Source: Theileria orientalis strain Shintoku
Lineage: Eukaryota; Apicomplexa; Aconoidasida; Piroplasmida; Theileriidae
Direction: 5' to 3'
NCBI RefSeq assembly: GCF_000740895.1
Contig: NC_025263.1
Location: 310,001-374,000 of the forward strand
Length of the DNA stretch: 64,000 bases
Below are positions 31,538 through 42,793 of the stretch, piece after piece. Every line of letters begins with the position of its first letter. The stretch's first letter is position 1. The notes under the pieces were generated by a model. The model searched no databases, was not told the origin of the DNA, and worked only from the letters and a program-made list of their open reading frames with translations. A program made the translations under genes and the position numbers.

Positions 31538-33200
31538 ATGGGTTGCATTAAACTCAAAAATATATTCGGTACGGCTACACATTATAACACAATCAATTTC
31601 AATTAATCTATTTTTTAAAATTAACCACATATATTCGTTTCCAGTCCTATTTAACGATTTTATCATTATTTCCCAGGCGAGCACTGGAAGCAGTCTTACC
31701 GTGATTTAAAAATAAGCCCCAAGCCTACACAGTCCGGCGGTTTAGCTTCCAGCACCACTCATGTCGCTGTTAGTTTACTTTTCTTTTAATTTTTCTATAG
31801 TTCCCCTGGGATGTCGGCAGCGGTGGAATCGTCTCTGTTGTTGACATTAACAATTTTGATAGAAACCCTCCGGTAATGAAATTGACAGGTTTGTGATCTT
31901 TATCTCATTCTTTTCCTCTCAGGCCACACTGGATCTATTTTGGACATGGATTTTAACAGATTTCATGAAAACATTATCGCTTCCTCTTCAGATGGTACTG
32001 TTAACGCTCCATCATTTTTTCTCAGATTTCTCTGTTAAGATTTGGGACATTTCGAACGTTCAGTCCAACGAATTAAACGAGGCGATGTTCACTCTCAACG
32101 GCCACCGGATGAAGGTCACCAACATCAAGTGGAATCCCTGTGTCGACTTCGGACTTCTCACAACCTCCTTTGACTGCTCCGCCAAAGTCTGGTACGTTCA
32201 ATTTTTTTTACCTTTTATTAGGGATGCTTCAACAGGAAATGAGTTCTTCTCTGTTTCTATCAATGAGCACCCTTCTTCTTGCTCATGGACTCCGGCTGGG
32301 TATTCCTTTGTTAGCTCACCTTGGCTTTTAGGGACAAAATCCTCGTCGCCACCAAAGATTCCAACGTCTCTCTTATCGATCCCAGGTCTGGAAAATCTTG
32401 CGACAAGTTCAAGGCTCACGACTCCAACAAGTTAACTTGCGCCCTCTGGCTTGGTGGCAGCTATGGAAACGACCACATCTTGACCACGGGCTTCCTAAAC
32501 AACAAGGTTCGTCAACTCAGGGTCTGGGACAGCCGCAAGACTGACACTCACTTGATATCCCATGAAATAGACAGCTCTCCTTCTCCTCTCATTCCTCATT
32601 GGGATCCTCACACTGGCATTCTTACAATTGCTTCCAAGGTAATTTCCTCGTCTATGCACTTTAATTTAGGGTGACCTCACTGTTAGAATATTCCAATATA
32701 TGGAGGGCGAGCTTAGCAGGGCTGGAGAGTTTAAGGCTACTGGGTCCCTAAAGTCGTTCTGCATGGTTCCTACTCAGGTCTGCGATAGAACCAAGTGTGA
32801 ATTGGGTCGATTTTTGTTCAACACGGACTGCAAACAGATCAACGCCACTTCCCTCTACATCATCAGACGCAGTTCTTCAACCACAATGAGCGATCTCTAT
32901 GCTGAGCCCTTTGAGAACAAAAAGTACGCTATGGCTGACTGGATGGCCGGATATGAGAGACACAGTGTGTTCCCGTCCATTTTCAAGAAGAAATGTGCCG
33001 ATATGGTCAAGGACAAGGTGTGTTGACTCAGAATCTCATTTTTTATTCAGGATGCGGGCTGCAAGTTCAGGGAGATTTCTAAGGCCATTCATGATTGCAA
33101 CGTTAGGTTCGGGTCAAACTTCAACAACCCGGAATTTGTGCCAGTTCTTGAACAACTAAGAGATAGTATCTCTGATTTAATAAAAACAATAAAGATTTAA
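31538..33200 (+). CDS. Coronin, WD40 actin-binding protein (9 exons)
   Basis: Predicted exons are 31538-31568, 31677-31768, 31801-31888, 31923-31994, 32026-32191, 32222-32299, 32332-32638, 32670-33017 and 33051-33200, about 443 residues. Coronin binds actin filaments and helps organise apicomplexan motility. The start exon gives KLKNIFGEHWKQSYRDL, the coronin N-terminal signature. WD40 units follow (GHTGSILDMDFN, SVKIWDISN, GHRMKVTNIKWNP, CSAKVWDASTG). After them come the coronin-specific segment ([35 protein letters not shown]) and the C-terminal extension (ADWMAGYERHSVFPSIF). The last exon is helical (FVPVLEQLRDSISDLIKTIK), consistent with a short coiled-coil tail. The start is a separate 31-base exon, so the upstream ATG context is a prediction. 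All introns have GT/AG ends. Confidence 0.9.
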
Positions 33201-33506
33201 GACTCGTAACTTATAGGTTATTAATCAAACGCAATTTTTAGCCATGAGGACGAGATGATATAATGTAATGTTAGTATTTTCGGTCCATTTATATTCAATT
33301 CCTGGAGTTTATACACTAATTTATGAAATATAAGATCATTAGGCAGCTATTTTAATGTGTAAACATTTTTTGCCTCATATACTACTGTTACATCATAAAC
33401 ATTACTTATGTATAGCAAAACATATATATTAAATAGAATAAATCATAAAAGAGCACTAGATAACTTTTGAAAATATTTACAATACAACATCAACATATGA
33501 GTGCTA
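33201..33506. other. Spacer before the tRNA pair
   Basis: AT-rich, about 300 bp downstream of coronin. No feature is seen. Confidence 0.4.
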
Positions 33507-33586
33507 GACAGGGTGGCCGAGTGGTCTAAGGCGCAACGTTAAGGCCGTTGTCAGAAATGGCGTGGGTTCGAACCCCACCCCTGTCA
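33507..33586 (+). tRNA. tRNA-Leu (anticodon AAG)
   Basis: An 80-base cloverleaf with a long variable arm, as class II leucine tRNAs have. The acceptor GACAGGG pairs with CCCTGTC. The A box is TGGCCGAGTGGTCTAAGG and the anticodon loop is TTAAGGC (anticodon AAG, reading CUU/CUC). The T-arm is GTGGG-TTCGAAC-CCCAC. The discriminator base is A, and no intron is present. Confidence 0.94.
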
Positions 33587-33972
33587 ATCTGTATTTTCAA
33601 GCTTCGATTCCATTAGTCGATCATTTTAAAATAACCACAACTGAAATTATTTTTGAAATTGGTAATTTTATCAATGATAACTATATGATTTCACCGCCCA
33701 ACACACCTGCCAATTAATACACATATATATGTACATATTACGATTATATGAATAAAATACATTCTTTCTTTAAATATATAACCTTTTAACACCTTATTAT
33801 TAAACAACTTATGTTATATAAATAGAGAATGAAGAAAATTTCATAAAAACTCGAATTGTGACTTCTAAGAAAATTTATTGAACCATAGTGATCATTAGAC
33901 ACTAATTATGGATTATTTCTATTCATTTCAATTTGTAACTTATATAAGATAATAATTCAGGCCACTTTGCAG
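33587..33972. other. Spacer between the two tRNA-Leu genes
   Basis: AT-rich, about 390 bp. No feature is seen. The flanks of the two tRNAs do not look alike, so only the tRNA bodies are duplicated. Confidence 0.4.
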
Positions 33973-34052
33973 GACAGGGTGGCCGAGTGGTCTAAGGCGC
34001 AGCGTTTAGGCCGCTGTCAGTAATGGCGTGGGTTCGAACCCCACCCCTGTCA
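33973..34052 (+). tRNA. tRNA-Leu (anticodon UAG)
   Basis: An 80-base class II tRNA nearly identical to the one at 33507. The anticodon loop is TTTAGGC (anticodon TAG, reading CUA/CUG). It differs from its neighbour at four positions: the first anticodon base, one anticodon-stem pair changed on both sides (A-T to G-C), and one base of the variable arm. Confidence 0.94.
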
Positions 34053-34581
34053 ATGTATATAGTTAAAATCTAATTGTTTTAATCGGCAATGAAGAATGTA
34101 ACTATCATATTTTAACCGACTAGGGATTTGTTATTATGTGTTAATCATTAACTTATCAACACATTTAATTCAAAACACTCAAATTATATTTATAAATACA
34201 AATATTTACTATATTAATCAATTATTTATAAAATAATTTATATTTGAAACCTAATTTTATCATCTTCCCTTATTTCGTATGTTCTATTTGTCACACCCCA
34301 TAGTCATTAACATAATATTCCTTTATCGTTTAAATATTGATCTTATTTATTAATCTTCAATTCCGTTCTATAATTCATTTTATTGTCCAAACGGGTATGT
34401 TATTTATTATATGATTTGTTATTATTACACTGTTTTTAATCAATCGCATACTATATGACAATACATATATGAGATTCCACATCTCATGACATGACAACAA
34501 CTTAGTTAACATACAAATTGAATAGTTTTAATTGTTAATTTTCAGATTTTTATTCTCTTTATTTTATTTGGAATATAAAAT
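34053..34581. other. Spacer upstream of RPL26
   Basis: About 530 bp, strongly AT-rich, presumably the promoter of the ribosomal protein gene. No repeat or gene is seen. A TATAAAATATGAAG context surrounds the start codon. Confidence 0.45.
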
Positions 34582-35076
34582 ATGAAGACAAGCAAGAGTG
34601 AGTTATTACCTATATATACACTACTTACAGTTCTTATACAAAGCAGCCATTTGTATTCTCCACTCATGTTTGATTTAGCTGTCTCTAGTAGCAGAAGGAA
34701 GAGTCGCAAGGCCCATTTCACGGCCCATTCCGCAAAGAGGAGAATCATCATGAGCGCAGTGCTCTCAAGAGAGTTGCGCCAGAAGTACAACGTCAGATCG
34801 ATGCCCATAAGGAAGGACGACGAGGTCATGGTCGTCCGCGGCCACTTCCACGACAGGGAGGGCAAGGTGACGCAGGTGTATCGTAAGAAGTGGAAGATCT
34901 ATGTGGAGCGCATCACGAGGGACAAGAACAACCACGAGAGCGTCCAGGTCGGACTGCACCCCAGCAACGTCGTGATAACGAAGCTGAGGCTGGACAAGCA
35001 CCGCCGTAAGATTTTAGAGAGGAAGGGCAGGCATGCGACCAAGGGCAAGTACACAGAGCACGACGTTAAGGTATAA
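34582..35076 (+). CDS. RPL26: 60S ribosomal protein L26 (uL24), 2 exons
   Basis: Predicted exons are 34582-34597 and 34679-35076, about 137 residues. uL24 sits near the polypeptide exit tunnel of the large subunit. After splicing the N-terminus reads [18 protein letters not shown]. The body carries the family signature [39 protein letters not shown] and [13 protein letters not shown], ending with a basic tail. An unspliced reading would insert 27 mostly hydrophobic residues that no L26 has, so the 81-bp intron after codon 5 is well supported. The length matches eukaryotic L26. An intron immediately after the start is common in ribosomal protein genes. Confidence 0.95.
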   Translation: MKTSKSELLPIYTLLTVLIQSSHLYSPLMFDLAVSSSRRKSRKAHFTAHSAKRRIIMSAVLSRELRQKYNVRSMPIRKDDEVMVVRGHFHDREGKVTQVYRKKWKIYVERITRDKNNHESVQVGLHPSNVVITKLRLDKHRRKILERKGRHATKGKYTEHDVKV

Positions 35077-35111
35077 ATTTGCTTGAAGCCACATACATGC
35101 TTATCACATTA

Positions 35112-35773
35112 CTAACTTGAGGCGGGCACCTGCGAGAGGATCGAGTGCATATTCTCGGCCAATTTTCGGTAGTCCACCTTGCTGACGTCCTTTCCGAGAC
35201 CCATCACCTGCGAAAACTCATCCAGCTCGGCCCTGCTCAGCTTCTCTCCCCGGGTCGCGAGGAGGTTGAAAAGCCTGGCCCTGTCGAGGTACCCTAAAAA
35301 GGAATAGGTGAGGCGGTCCGCTTACCGGAACTGTCGAATAGTGCGAAAGCTTCCCTGAGAGCCTTTTCAGTTGGAGGTGGCGAGTAGTACTTGATGAAGG
35401 AGTTTATAAACGTCTCAAAGTCGATGCCTATAGGGATCTATGGGTCGAGAGAAAGGTACCTTTGGCGCCATTTAAGTCCTTGAACACCTCTGAACAGAAG
35501 AAAATTTGAGCACTGGGGCCTTACCTGCGACAATGGAGTCCAACCTCTTGTTGGAGACCGTCTGGCCGAACGATCTGAACAGTTTCCGGAACTAAAGGAG
35601 CAAATGTGCTCAATAAGGAGTCTCACCTCGTCCTCATTAATAAGTTTATCGCCGTCCGCATCCACGAGTTTAAATTGGTCCCTTTATATGGATTATTTTG
35701 AGTGCTTGTGTAGGTCGTACCTGATTAACTTAATGTGTTCAGAGTTGAATCGCAATTTTTGCCTGGAGGCCAT
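35112..35773 (-). CDS. EF-hand protein, calmodulin/myosin-light-chain-like (6 exons)
   Basis: Predicted exons in transcription order are 35773-35721, 35681-35627, 35591-35525, 35489-35460, 35427-35326 and 35293-35112, about 162 residues. The first EF-hand is canonical (FKLVDADGDKLINEDEFRKLF, ligands D-D-D-E). The second is degenerate (DLNGAKGIDFETFINSF). The third is missing part of the loop (FALFDSSGYLDRARLFNLL), and a fourth helix pair (LDEFSQVMGLGKDVSKVDYRKL) lacks clear ligands. The size and layout are those of calmodulin-like light chains, which bind myosin IQ motifs in the gliding machinery. A specific partner cannot be inferred. The gene ends only 35 bases from the RPL26 stop on the opposite strand. 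All introns are 32-39 bp. Confidence 0.8.
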
Positions 35774-35951
35774 GATTATATAGTACAAATTAAACCTAAG
35801 TAATTAAAATAAAAATTGGGAAATGTGTGACCAAAATACTAATAAATCACGTGTATGCACATGGGGGACAAAAGAATCACCTATCTCATACCATACTACT
35901 TCAATGTCCTTTATTTAATGCTATTTCAAGCGTATTACTAATTTTACACAG

Positions 35952-37586
35952 ATGATTAAAGGTATTTATAAAAAATCTTACCTTACTCCGAAGCTTGTGA
36001 TTGAGAAGCTGTGTCCTACAATAACTGTAAGTAATAGTGTTAAAACCCAAAATAAGTTCAATCCAACTCTCAAATATGGTTAGCCAAACCTAAATACTAT
36101 TCAAACATTTGATTATATTTTTGATAGCTTCATATTCTTGTTGATTATTTTATCATTAGTACACCTGTCACACAATAGCTTAGGGGAATACCCTGTTTTA
36201 TCGCACCAGCCAATTCCAAGCCACATCGTTCGGCCCCCTTATGCTCAGAACCTGAGTAAGAAGGATCTGGACAGATACTATTCCGCAAACTTGCCCTTTT
36301 TTGAGGTGAAGAATCTCGATCAGATAGCTAAAATGAGGGCCGCTGCAAAAATAGCTGCCCGGTGTTTACAGGTGTGCAAGGAATATACACAGAAGGGTTA
36401 GCGAGTTTAGGGAATTTAACTTTTTAGCAGCGTTGCAGTTTCATTGCTAGATAATTACTGACTTATCTTTAGGCGTTACTGCCGACTCAGTTGATCGCAA
36501 GGCGCATGACTTCATCGTAGACAGTGGAGCTTATCCATCTGGCGTGAACTTCCATGGATTTCCCAGGGCAATTTGCATCTCTGTCAACGAAGGTACCTTA
36601 TTCTTCTTTTTTTACCTGCCTTAACCATGTTATGCTTGTAGTACACGCATTCTTTTCAGTTGCTTGTCATGGGATACCTAACACTCGCCCGTTTCAGGAC
36701 GGAGATATAGTTTCTTACGACTGTACAATATTTTATGACGGCGTTTTTGGTACGTTCATTTCCTATTCCTTCCACCAAATACACACACTCCTACACCTAC
36801 ACCTATAAATACATTTACTGATTCATATCTTCAGGTGACTGCGCTGGCACTTTTATTGTTGGCAATGTTCCTGATGTTATAAACAAGCTCGTCTCTGTGT
36901 CCAGGGTATGACTAGATTTTTTATATTCATTTTAAGGACTGCGTTCACATTGCCGTTGATCACTTAAAGCCTGGCTATCAATTTTCCAAGTTGGCTGAAT
37001 TGGTCACCAACTACGCCAACAGGCATGGTTTTTCAGTTATTAAGGACTTTGGTGGCCACTTCATTGGGGAGAGACTTCACATGCCTCCCATGATTCAATT
37101 CCACCACCGTTAGTTCCCTTTATGTACTTTTACTTACTTTCGTTTAGCAAGTTCCACTCCCGGTGTTGCTGAGGAGGGCCACGTTTTCACCATAGGTATG
37201 TTTATTTTTTATTTATTGTTTGCACCCTTTATGATATGTAATGCTAATTATACCATTTTACTCTTGTTTTTCTAGTTTTCACATCTTATTTATACTATTC
37301 ATTTTATCTTATTCATATCTCATTTATACCATGCTATTCATTTTATCTTATTCATATCTCATTTATACCATGCTATTCATTTTATCTTATTTATCATATC
37401 TAATTCATTTATACTCTTATAATACTCATTGTATTGTCAGAGCCCATCATATGTCAGGGCGACAACGCCGTTTACACTTGGGACGACGGGTGGACCATTG
37501 CGACTGTTGACAACGGCTTCTGCTCCCAGTTTGAGCACACTGTGCTCGTCACTGCTGACGGCTGTGAGGTTCTAACTTCTGCGTAG
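35952..37586 (+). CDS. MAP1: Type I methionine aminopeptidase (8 exons)
   Basis: Predicted exons are 35952-36010, 36128-36396, 36473-36592, 36660-36749, 36835-36905, 36937-37108, 37148-37195 and 37441-37586, about 324 residues. It removes the initiator Met from nascent proteins. All five metal ligands are visible: Asp in [11 protein letters not shown], Asp in GDCAGTF, His in [10 protein letters not shown], Glu in FTIEP and Glu in QFEHTVLV. The N-terminal exon pair is the weakest part. A donor after GAGAAGCT joins a short basic leader to a hydrophobic stretch ([15 protein letters not shown]), suggesting a signal or anchor and possible organellar (apicoplast) targeting. Other start structures are possible. 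The last intron (245 bp) is unusually long and contains a 39-bp tandem repeat. Confidence 0.85.
37297..37410. repeat. 39-bp tandem repeat in the last MAP1 intron
   Basis: Two full copies of a 39-base unit (beginning ATTCATTTTATCTTATTCAT) start at 37297 and 37336, followed by a partial third copy from 37375. The array is T-rich on the coding strand and accounts for the unusual length of this intron. Confidence 0.85.
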
Positions 37587-37695
37587 ACGTGAATGATGAA
37601 ATTACTGAATATTTTACATTAAGGGATTTAACGTATTCGAAAAATCCATTATGTCAATCGAGAGTGCCTGGGGTCTTCTTGACCCCGGTTATTCG

Positions 37696-38905
37696 TCAGT
37701 AGAGTTCATGCTTCTCTTTAACTTTAAGTCCTAGGAGTTTTTGCCTCTTTCTAGTTGCGTATCCGTCTTGATACATGAATTCAAATCCTGGCTTCTTTTC
37801 CTCCTCAGCTTCCTTCTTCGAGGAGTCCTCGTTTCCGCCTGTTCCGTCGTCGGAGGTTGAGAATATGTTAAATATATCAGAATCCTTATAATTCTGCCAT
37901 TCTAGAGTGATTGGGTTTCCTTCTTCGTTCAGTTCCCTTACCAAAATCGGATTCTCTTCTGATACATAGCCCTGAACGTTTTTGTGAATTAGCGACACTC
38001 TAAACTTACGTAAACTATCCACATAAGGATATCCTCATGTTGGTATGGTCCGTGAACTGCCAGTTCGTCTCTGACCCATCTGAACTCGTATGTCTTCTGC
38101 TCCTTGTCTACAGAATCGTTGATTACTGACTAAGAACTTACTGTTGTTCTTGTAGTTCATGAGGGCCTCTACGATTTCATCCTTCGTCATGAAATAGACG
38201 TCTATATGTCATTATATTACTTTTAAACTTACTTTTCCAACTCATGGTGAGCACGTGAGCTAGGTCGGAGACTTCGTATGGAGAATCTTCGTCTTCATCA
38301 GTCTTATCTCTAGAGTCGTACGTTTTAATGTAGTCCGATGGCGATTGACCATCTTCCAGTTTCGAAACTAGAAGTCGGATTACTTCCACTTTAGGAAGCT
38401 CGTAGAGAATATCCATTTTTTCCGATTTTTCCTCGTTCTCCTTTCCCTTCGCTTCGTAGACAACCTGGGTATCCTAAATGCTATTATTTTAATAATACTT
38501 ACATCATTTTCTGATGTTTTAAGTGAATTTAGCCAGGCGTCGTTTACTTTTTCTTCTTCATCAATCATTTTAGAGTATTCATTGACGAATTCTTCGTCTA
38601 CTGATTTCTCAAATCCCTCTTCGACTAAGGTCGTAGATTCAGTTTCCAGAATCAGCTTTGATTTATCTTCTTTCTGCAGAAACATTTATTAATATATTTA
38701 CATACATGTTCTCCGTTAATTGATTTAATAACTTCTCCGGGATTATGAATTAACAGATGTTCATCACAACTAGAGGATTCGTCTCTCATTCTTCTCCTTT
38801 TGTTCCTTATGTCATCAATCTATAATGCATTAAAAAACTTATATTAGCGTACATAATATTATTATTTAAATGATTTATTAAAAATACCTCTTTTTGAGAA
38901 AACAT
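37696..38905 (-). CDS. CD2BP2/Lin1-like GYF-domain U5 snRNP protein (7 exons)
   Basis: Predicted exons in transcription order are 38905-38888, 38819-38706, 38673-38503, 38473-38233, 38201-38142, 38107-38010 and 37971-37696, about 325 residues. CD2BP2/U5-52K binds the U5 snRNP during spliceosome assembly. The middle is acidic and helical (DEEFVNEYSKMIDEEEKVNDAW). The C-terminal part holds the GYF fold: FRWVRDELAVHGPYQHEDIL, then MWIVY-GYVSEENPILVRE after a splice, matching W...GP[YF]...M..W..GYF. The position of the domain at the end of an acidic protein agrees with Lin1/CD2BP2. It is tail-to-tail with MAP1, about 110 bases apart. Introns are 29-38 bp. The 18-base first exon (MFSQKE) is short, so the start is less certain. 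Confidence 0.78.
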
Positions 38906-39151
38906 GATTGTCGTCAGAAAAATTAAAAATTAAATTAAAATTAGTTATTCATCCCAAGAAGTATGATTAAAATATAGATTATATTATATATAAAATAATA
39001 TAACCCTTGGGAAAAAAATGAATACAAATTCTTAATTATAAAATCAGGTATTATCTTATCAGACAATGTATGTACATCCCACACTAAATATTAGTTTTAT
39101 TTGATTTAAAAAAAACACATCTGTTATTTTTAATTATGTTATGTATTTATT

Positions 39152-40926
39152 ATGGATAACCAGGATAATACAGTTAGCGTTAATGTGAAATGGATGACAA
39201 AGCTGTATTCCGACCTGAAGATGTATCTCGATGAACCCCTTGATACCTTTAAGGTTCAGTTATGGTAAGATTATAATTTATTTATCTTTTTTTGTTTGTT
39301 GTGTTTAAATTAAAAAATTTTAGGACCTTAACTGGTGTTCCTCCGGAGCGTCAGAAGATCATGTTCAAGGGCATCATTCCAAACGATGCGGACTTAAGGA
39401 AGCTTAAAATCGGCAACGGTGCGAAGCTCATGTTAATTGGCAGTGCCGATAAGCCTCCAGAGTGCAACGAGAAGATCAGATTTTTCGAGGAGCTCACTTC
39501 CGTTGAAAAGGCAAAATTGATGAAAAACAACAAAATTAAAAAAATGCCTCCAGTACGCAATTTATTATATTAAAATTCACTTTAGGGCATTATGAACCTT
39601 GGCAACACATGCTATTTTAATTCTGTGCTTCAATTTTTGTTTCCAGTGACTGAGCTTTGGACTTACGTTTCCAAGCTGACCAAAAGCCCCGAATCTTCAG
39701 TTGATATGAGCTTTGCAAAGTCTTTGTTGGAGATGAAAAACCAACTTTCCTTTTCACTTGAACGTTACGTGCCCTTGGTCCAGGTATCAGCATCACTTTT
39801 TATGTACTTTTAGATTCAGGGCTTGAGGAAGTTGAATCCACTGTTTTGTAGAAAGGACGAAAAAACAGGTATTAAATAAATTTTCAATTTTAATACATTT
39901 TACAGGAATTTATATGCAACAGGATGCCGAGGTAAGGAATATAGAGACCAACTGTTTCTAGGAATGCCTTAACTGCATACTATCACACCTCAATGGCCTG
40001 AGCGATGAGAAGATTTCACAGAAAACCTTTGGATTCTCACTCCTTTCTAAAATAGAACCCATAAAAACTGAAAAGGGAGACGATATGAAGTCCCTAGAAC
40101 CAGCCAAAGAAGACAAAGAATTCGAATTCACGACCTCTGTAGACCACAACCTTTTGCTCTCATGCTACATGGGAACGCCTCTTAAGTCAGTTGGCACTTT
40201 GATGGATGGGATTAGTTTATCGCTGAACGAGGAGATATTAAAGTTCTCGGAAAAGTTAGGATCGGACGTAATGCACAAGAAGGTCAGCCTTTTAAGCTCG
40301 CTGCCGAAGTATCTGATTGCACACCTGGTGCGCTTCGAGTGGAAGCAGAAGAGCAACGTTTCACTCTCTGATTCGATCAAGGCCAAGATTTGCAGGAGGG
40401 TCAACTTTGAAAGATTTATTGATGTCACAAGTCTCTGCGAAGAGGTACCTTGGTCTTGAAACACTTTTGAATTTAGGATCTGCAGAAGAAGCTGAGGGCA
40501 GCCAGATCATATGAGCTCAAGAAGCAGGATGCTGAAAACATGGAAGTTGACACGGAAGACAATGGAGATAAAGCGGAGCAGAAAACTGAGGTCAATCCTG
40601 AAAAACCAGCCATTGATGGCTATGAATTGTCCGAGGGGGAGTACGCAACTGGCAAGTACGAGCTCGTATCGATCGTAACGCACCAGGGGAGGACAGCAGA
40701 CGCAGGACACTACATATGTTGGTCCAAGGACACGCGAGATGCCAAGTCTAACGGCACGACAGAAGAACCTGATTCAAAAAAGGGGAAAACAAAGGACAAA
40801 TGGCTAAAGTTCGACGACGATGTCGTCACTGAGCACGACTGGGGAACGTTTGACCTGTGCGGTGGCAGAAGCGACTACCACATTGCAGTCTTATTGTTAT
40901 ACAAGGCCCAAACGACAACTTTATAA
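39152..40926 (+). CDS. USP14: Ubiquitin C-terminal hydrolase USP14/Ubp6 (7 exons)
   Basis: Predicted exons are 39152-39264, 39324-39552, 39586-39783, 39814-39868, 39906-39931, 39962-40444 and 40477-40926, about 517 residues. This proteasome-bound deubiquitinase trims ubiquitin chains from substrates. An N-terminal ubiquitin-like domain (about residues 8-85; LTGVPPERQKIMFKG, LKIGNGAKLMLIG) docks on the proteasome base. The catalytic Cys lies in LGNTCYFNSVLQFLF (about residue 123), the QQDAEECL segment follows, and the catalytic His is in DAGHYICW (about 446), with the C-terminal DYHIAVLLLYK. The UBL plus short USP core and total length near 500 residues are diagnostic of the USP14 group. Proteasome subunit RPN6 is encoded about 7 kb downstream, which is probably coincidence. 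Confidence 0.9.
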
Positions 40927-41223
40927 TTTAATATTTTAAAAACACGGGACTGTATGTGAATACACATGTACTTGGTGAAAGGGGCAAACGTGCAAACCAC
41001 TGCTGTAGTTTATCGTAAATTTATGTGTCAGACGAGTGGATCTAAAAAAATATTTGTATTAAAGCAAATTTTTGCAGTGGTGGTGAGTTTAAACAAATCG
41101 TTAGCATCTTGTTGGGTCAGATCCACAATCATAACAAATTAATTACCTATATAGCTATTAGCGTAATATTTGTTTAATTAACACCATCGTTTACTTGTGA
41201 TTGATTTTTACTGAAACGTTATA
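40927..41223. other. Spacer
   Basis: About 300 bp, AT-rich, between USP14 and the RRM gene on the same strand. It presumably holds the USP14 3' UTR and the RRM promoter. Nothing else is seen. Confidence 0.4.
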
Positions 41224-42793
41224 ATGGCGAGGAAGACTAAAGCCCAGGAGAAGGAACCCGAATCACCGTCCACTGATGAGAAGAAGACTGAGGAGGAACA
41301 AACAGAGGAGACCGAGGAAAATAATGTGGTTGAGTCCGCTGATGAAGAAAAACCAGAATCCACCGCTGGCTCTAACGATTCCAACGCTACTGAGCCTGAA
41401 ACTACGAATGAGACTGCCACCAAAGAGACCAGTTCTGAAACGACATCGAGTCCACCAGCAACTCAAACTCCAACCATCGAAAGACCCCCGTCTACAGGCC
41501 GTAAGTTTAAATTCCGCCAATTCTTACACCAATTTTCAGTTATTGCCAGCCACCTACCCAATACCTTGATCGACTCGACCCTCAAGTTCTTTGTGGGAGG
41601 ATTGCACCCGAACACCGATGAAAGTAAGCGCTATAATCAAATATAAACTAATTTTAATTTTAGCCGAGTTGTCAAACTATTTTGCGAAGTACGGACAGAT
41701 TCTCTCAACGCAGGTCATGAGGGATCTGACTACAGGCAGGCACAGAGGCTTCGGATTCGTAACGCTGAAGGTCCAACATAACTCAATGAACGTCTTTAAG
41801 GATTCGCACACAGTGACGGGAAAGAGGGTACGTCGATGAGTTAAACATAGTGTTTAGGTCGACGTTCGCGCCATGCAGACGGACCTTGCCGCGAGTCTGA
41901 GGAAGAAGATTTTCGTCGGAGGGCTTTCTAAGGCCCTGAACGAAGAAATGCTCGACGAGTACTTTTCCAAGTTCGGAGAAGTGGATAAGGTCACAATAAT
42001 GCGTCAACGTAAGCTTATGTGCACAGAAGTGCACAAATAAGTAGATAGATGAGGGCATATTTAAATTTTATGTACCCGCTCCAAGTAATATAAACACACC
42101 TTTGTGTAAAGCTAAATAATTGATTTCAGTTGATGGCACTTCGCGGGGATTCGGATTCATTGTGTTTACGACCGAAGAAGCGGCCACTGCATCACTTAGG
42201 AACCCAACGCACTTTGTTTATGGAAACAAAGTGGACGTGAGGGCAGCGGAAACGAGGCCGAGGCAATCAGGACATCACTCCTCAAACGCACTTTACCCCT
42301 ACGGGATGATGCAGGCGCCAGCGGACATGTACGCAGCAGCAGCAGGGCCGATGTACCGCCCGCAAGGAGCCTATGACCCGGCGCAATACGCAAACATGAC
42401 GCAGCAGCAAATGGTTCAGCACCAGTACCCGCAGTATCAACTCCTGCAGCAGCAGATGCTACAACAGCAAATGTCAATGGCTGGAACATACGGAGGCTAC
42501 TACAGCAGCTCGAGTCAGCAGCCGGCCCCTGCCGCCACTACGAACCCATCTGGGTACACAGGAACATCAGGTAAGAAGCTCAGGTTTTAAGGCCATATAC
42601 TAGTTATATAAATTGGCAAGCTAGTTTGCTAAGGACTTTGAAGTACTTTGTGTATTTGAATACCCATCATATTTGATGCCAACATAATATTTTTTTAGTT
42701 TCCTACGGAGCCTACAGAGGAAGGGAAGGTTCATACCAGGGCGCCCCTGGATCCGATCCCAGCTCAAGAGGATATAGGCAGCAGCCATATTGA
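41224..42793 (+). CDS. Two-RRM RNA-binding protein, Musashi/HRP1-like (6 exons)
   Basis: Predicted exons are 41224-41500, 41540-41623, 41664-41827, 41858-42008, 42130-42570 and 42699-42793, about 403 residues. The acidic Glu/Thr-rich N-terminus is followed by RRM1 (RNP2 LKFFVGGL, RNP1 RHRGFGFV) and RRM2 (KKIFVGGL, SRGFGFIVF), separated by a short linker, as in Musashi/DAZAP1/HRP1 hnRNP proteins. The tail is Gln/Tyr/Gly-rich with long runs of Q, ending YGAYRGREGSYQ...YRQQPY. Such proteins bind 3' UTRs or poly(A) signals, affecting stability, splicing or 3' processing. The segment 41501-41539 is an excellent GT-AG intron (GTAAGT...TTTTCAG) but is 39 bases long and without stops, so retention would only add 13 residues. 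Confidence 0.85.

Noticed and set aside
31469..31709. Small frames on both strands just upstream of coronin
   Set aside because: They overlap the first coronin exons and introns and have no independent support.
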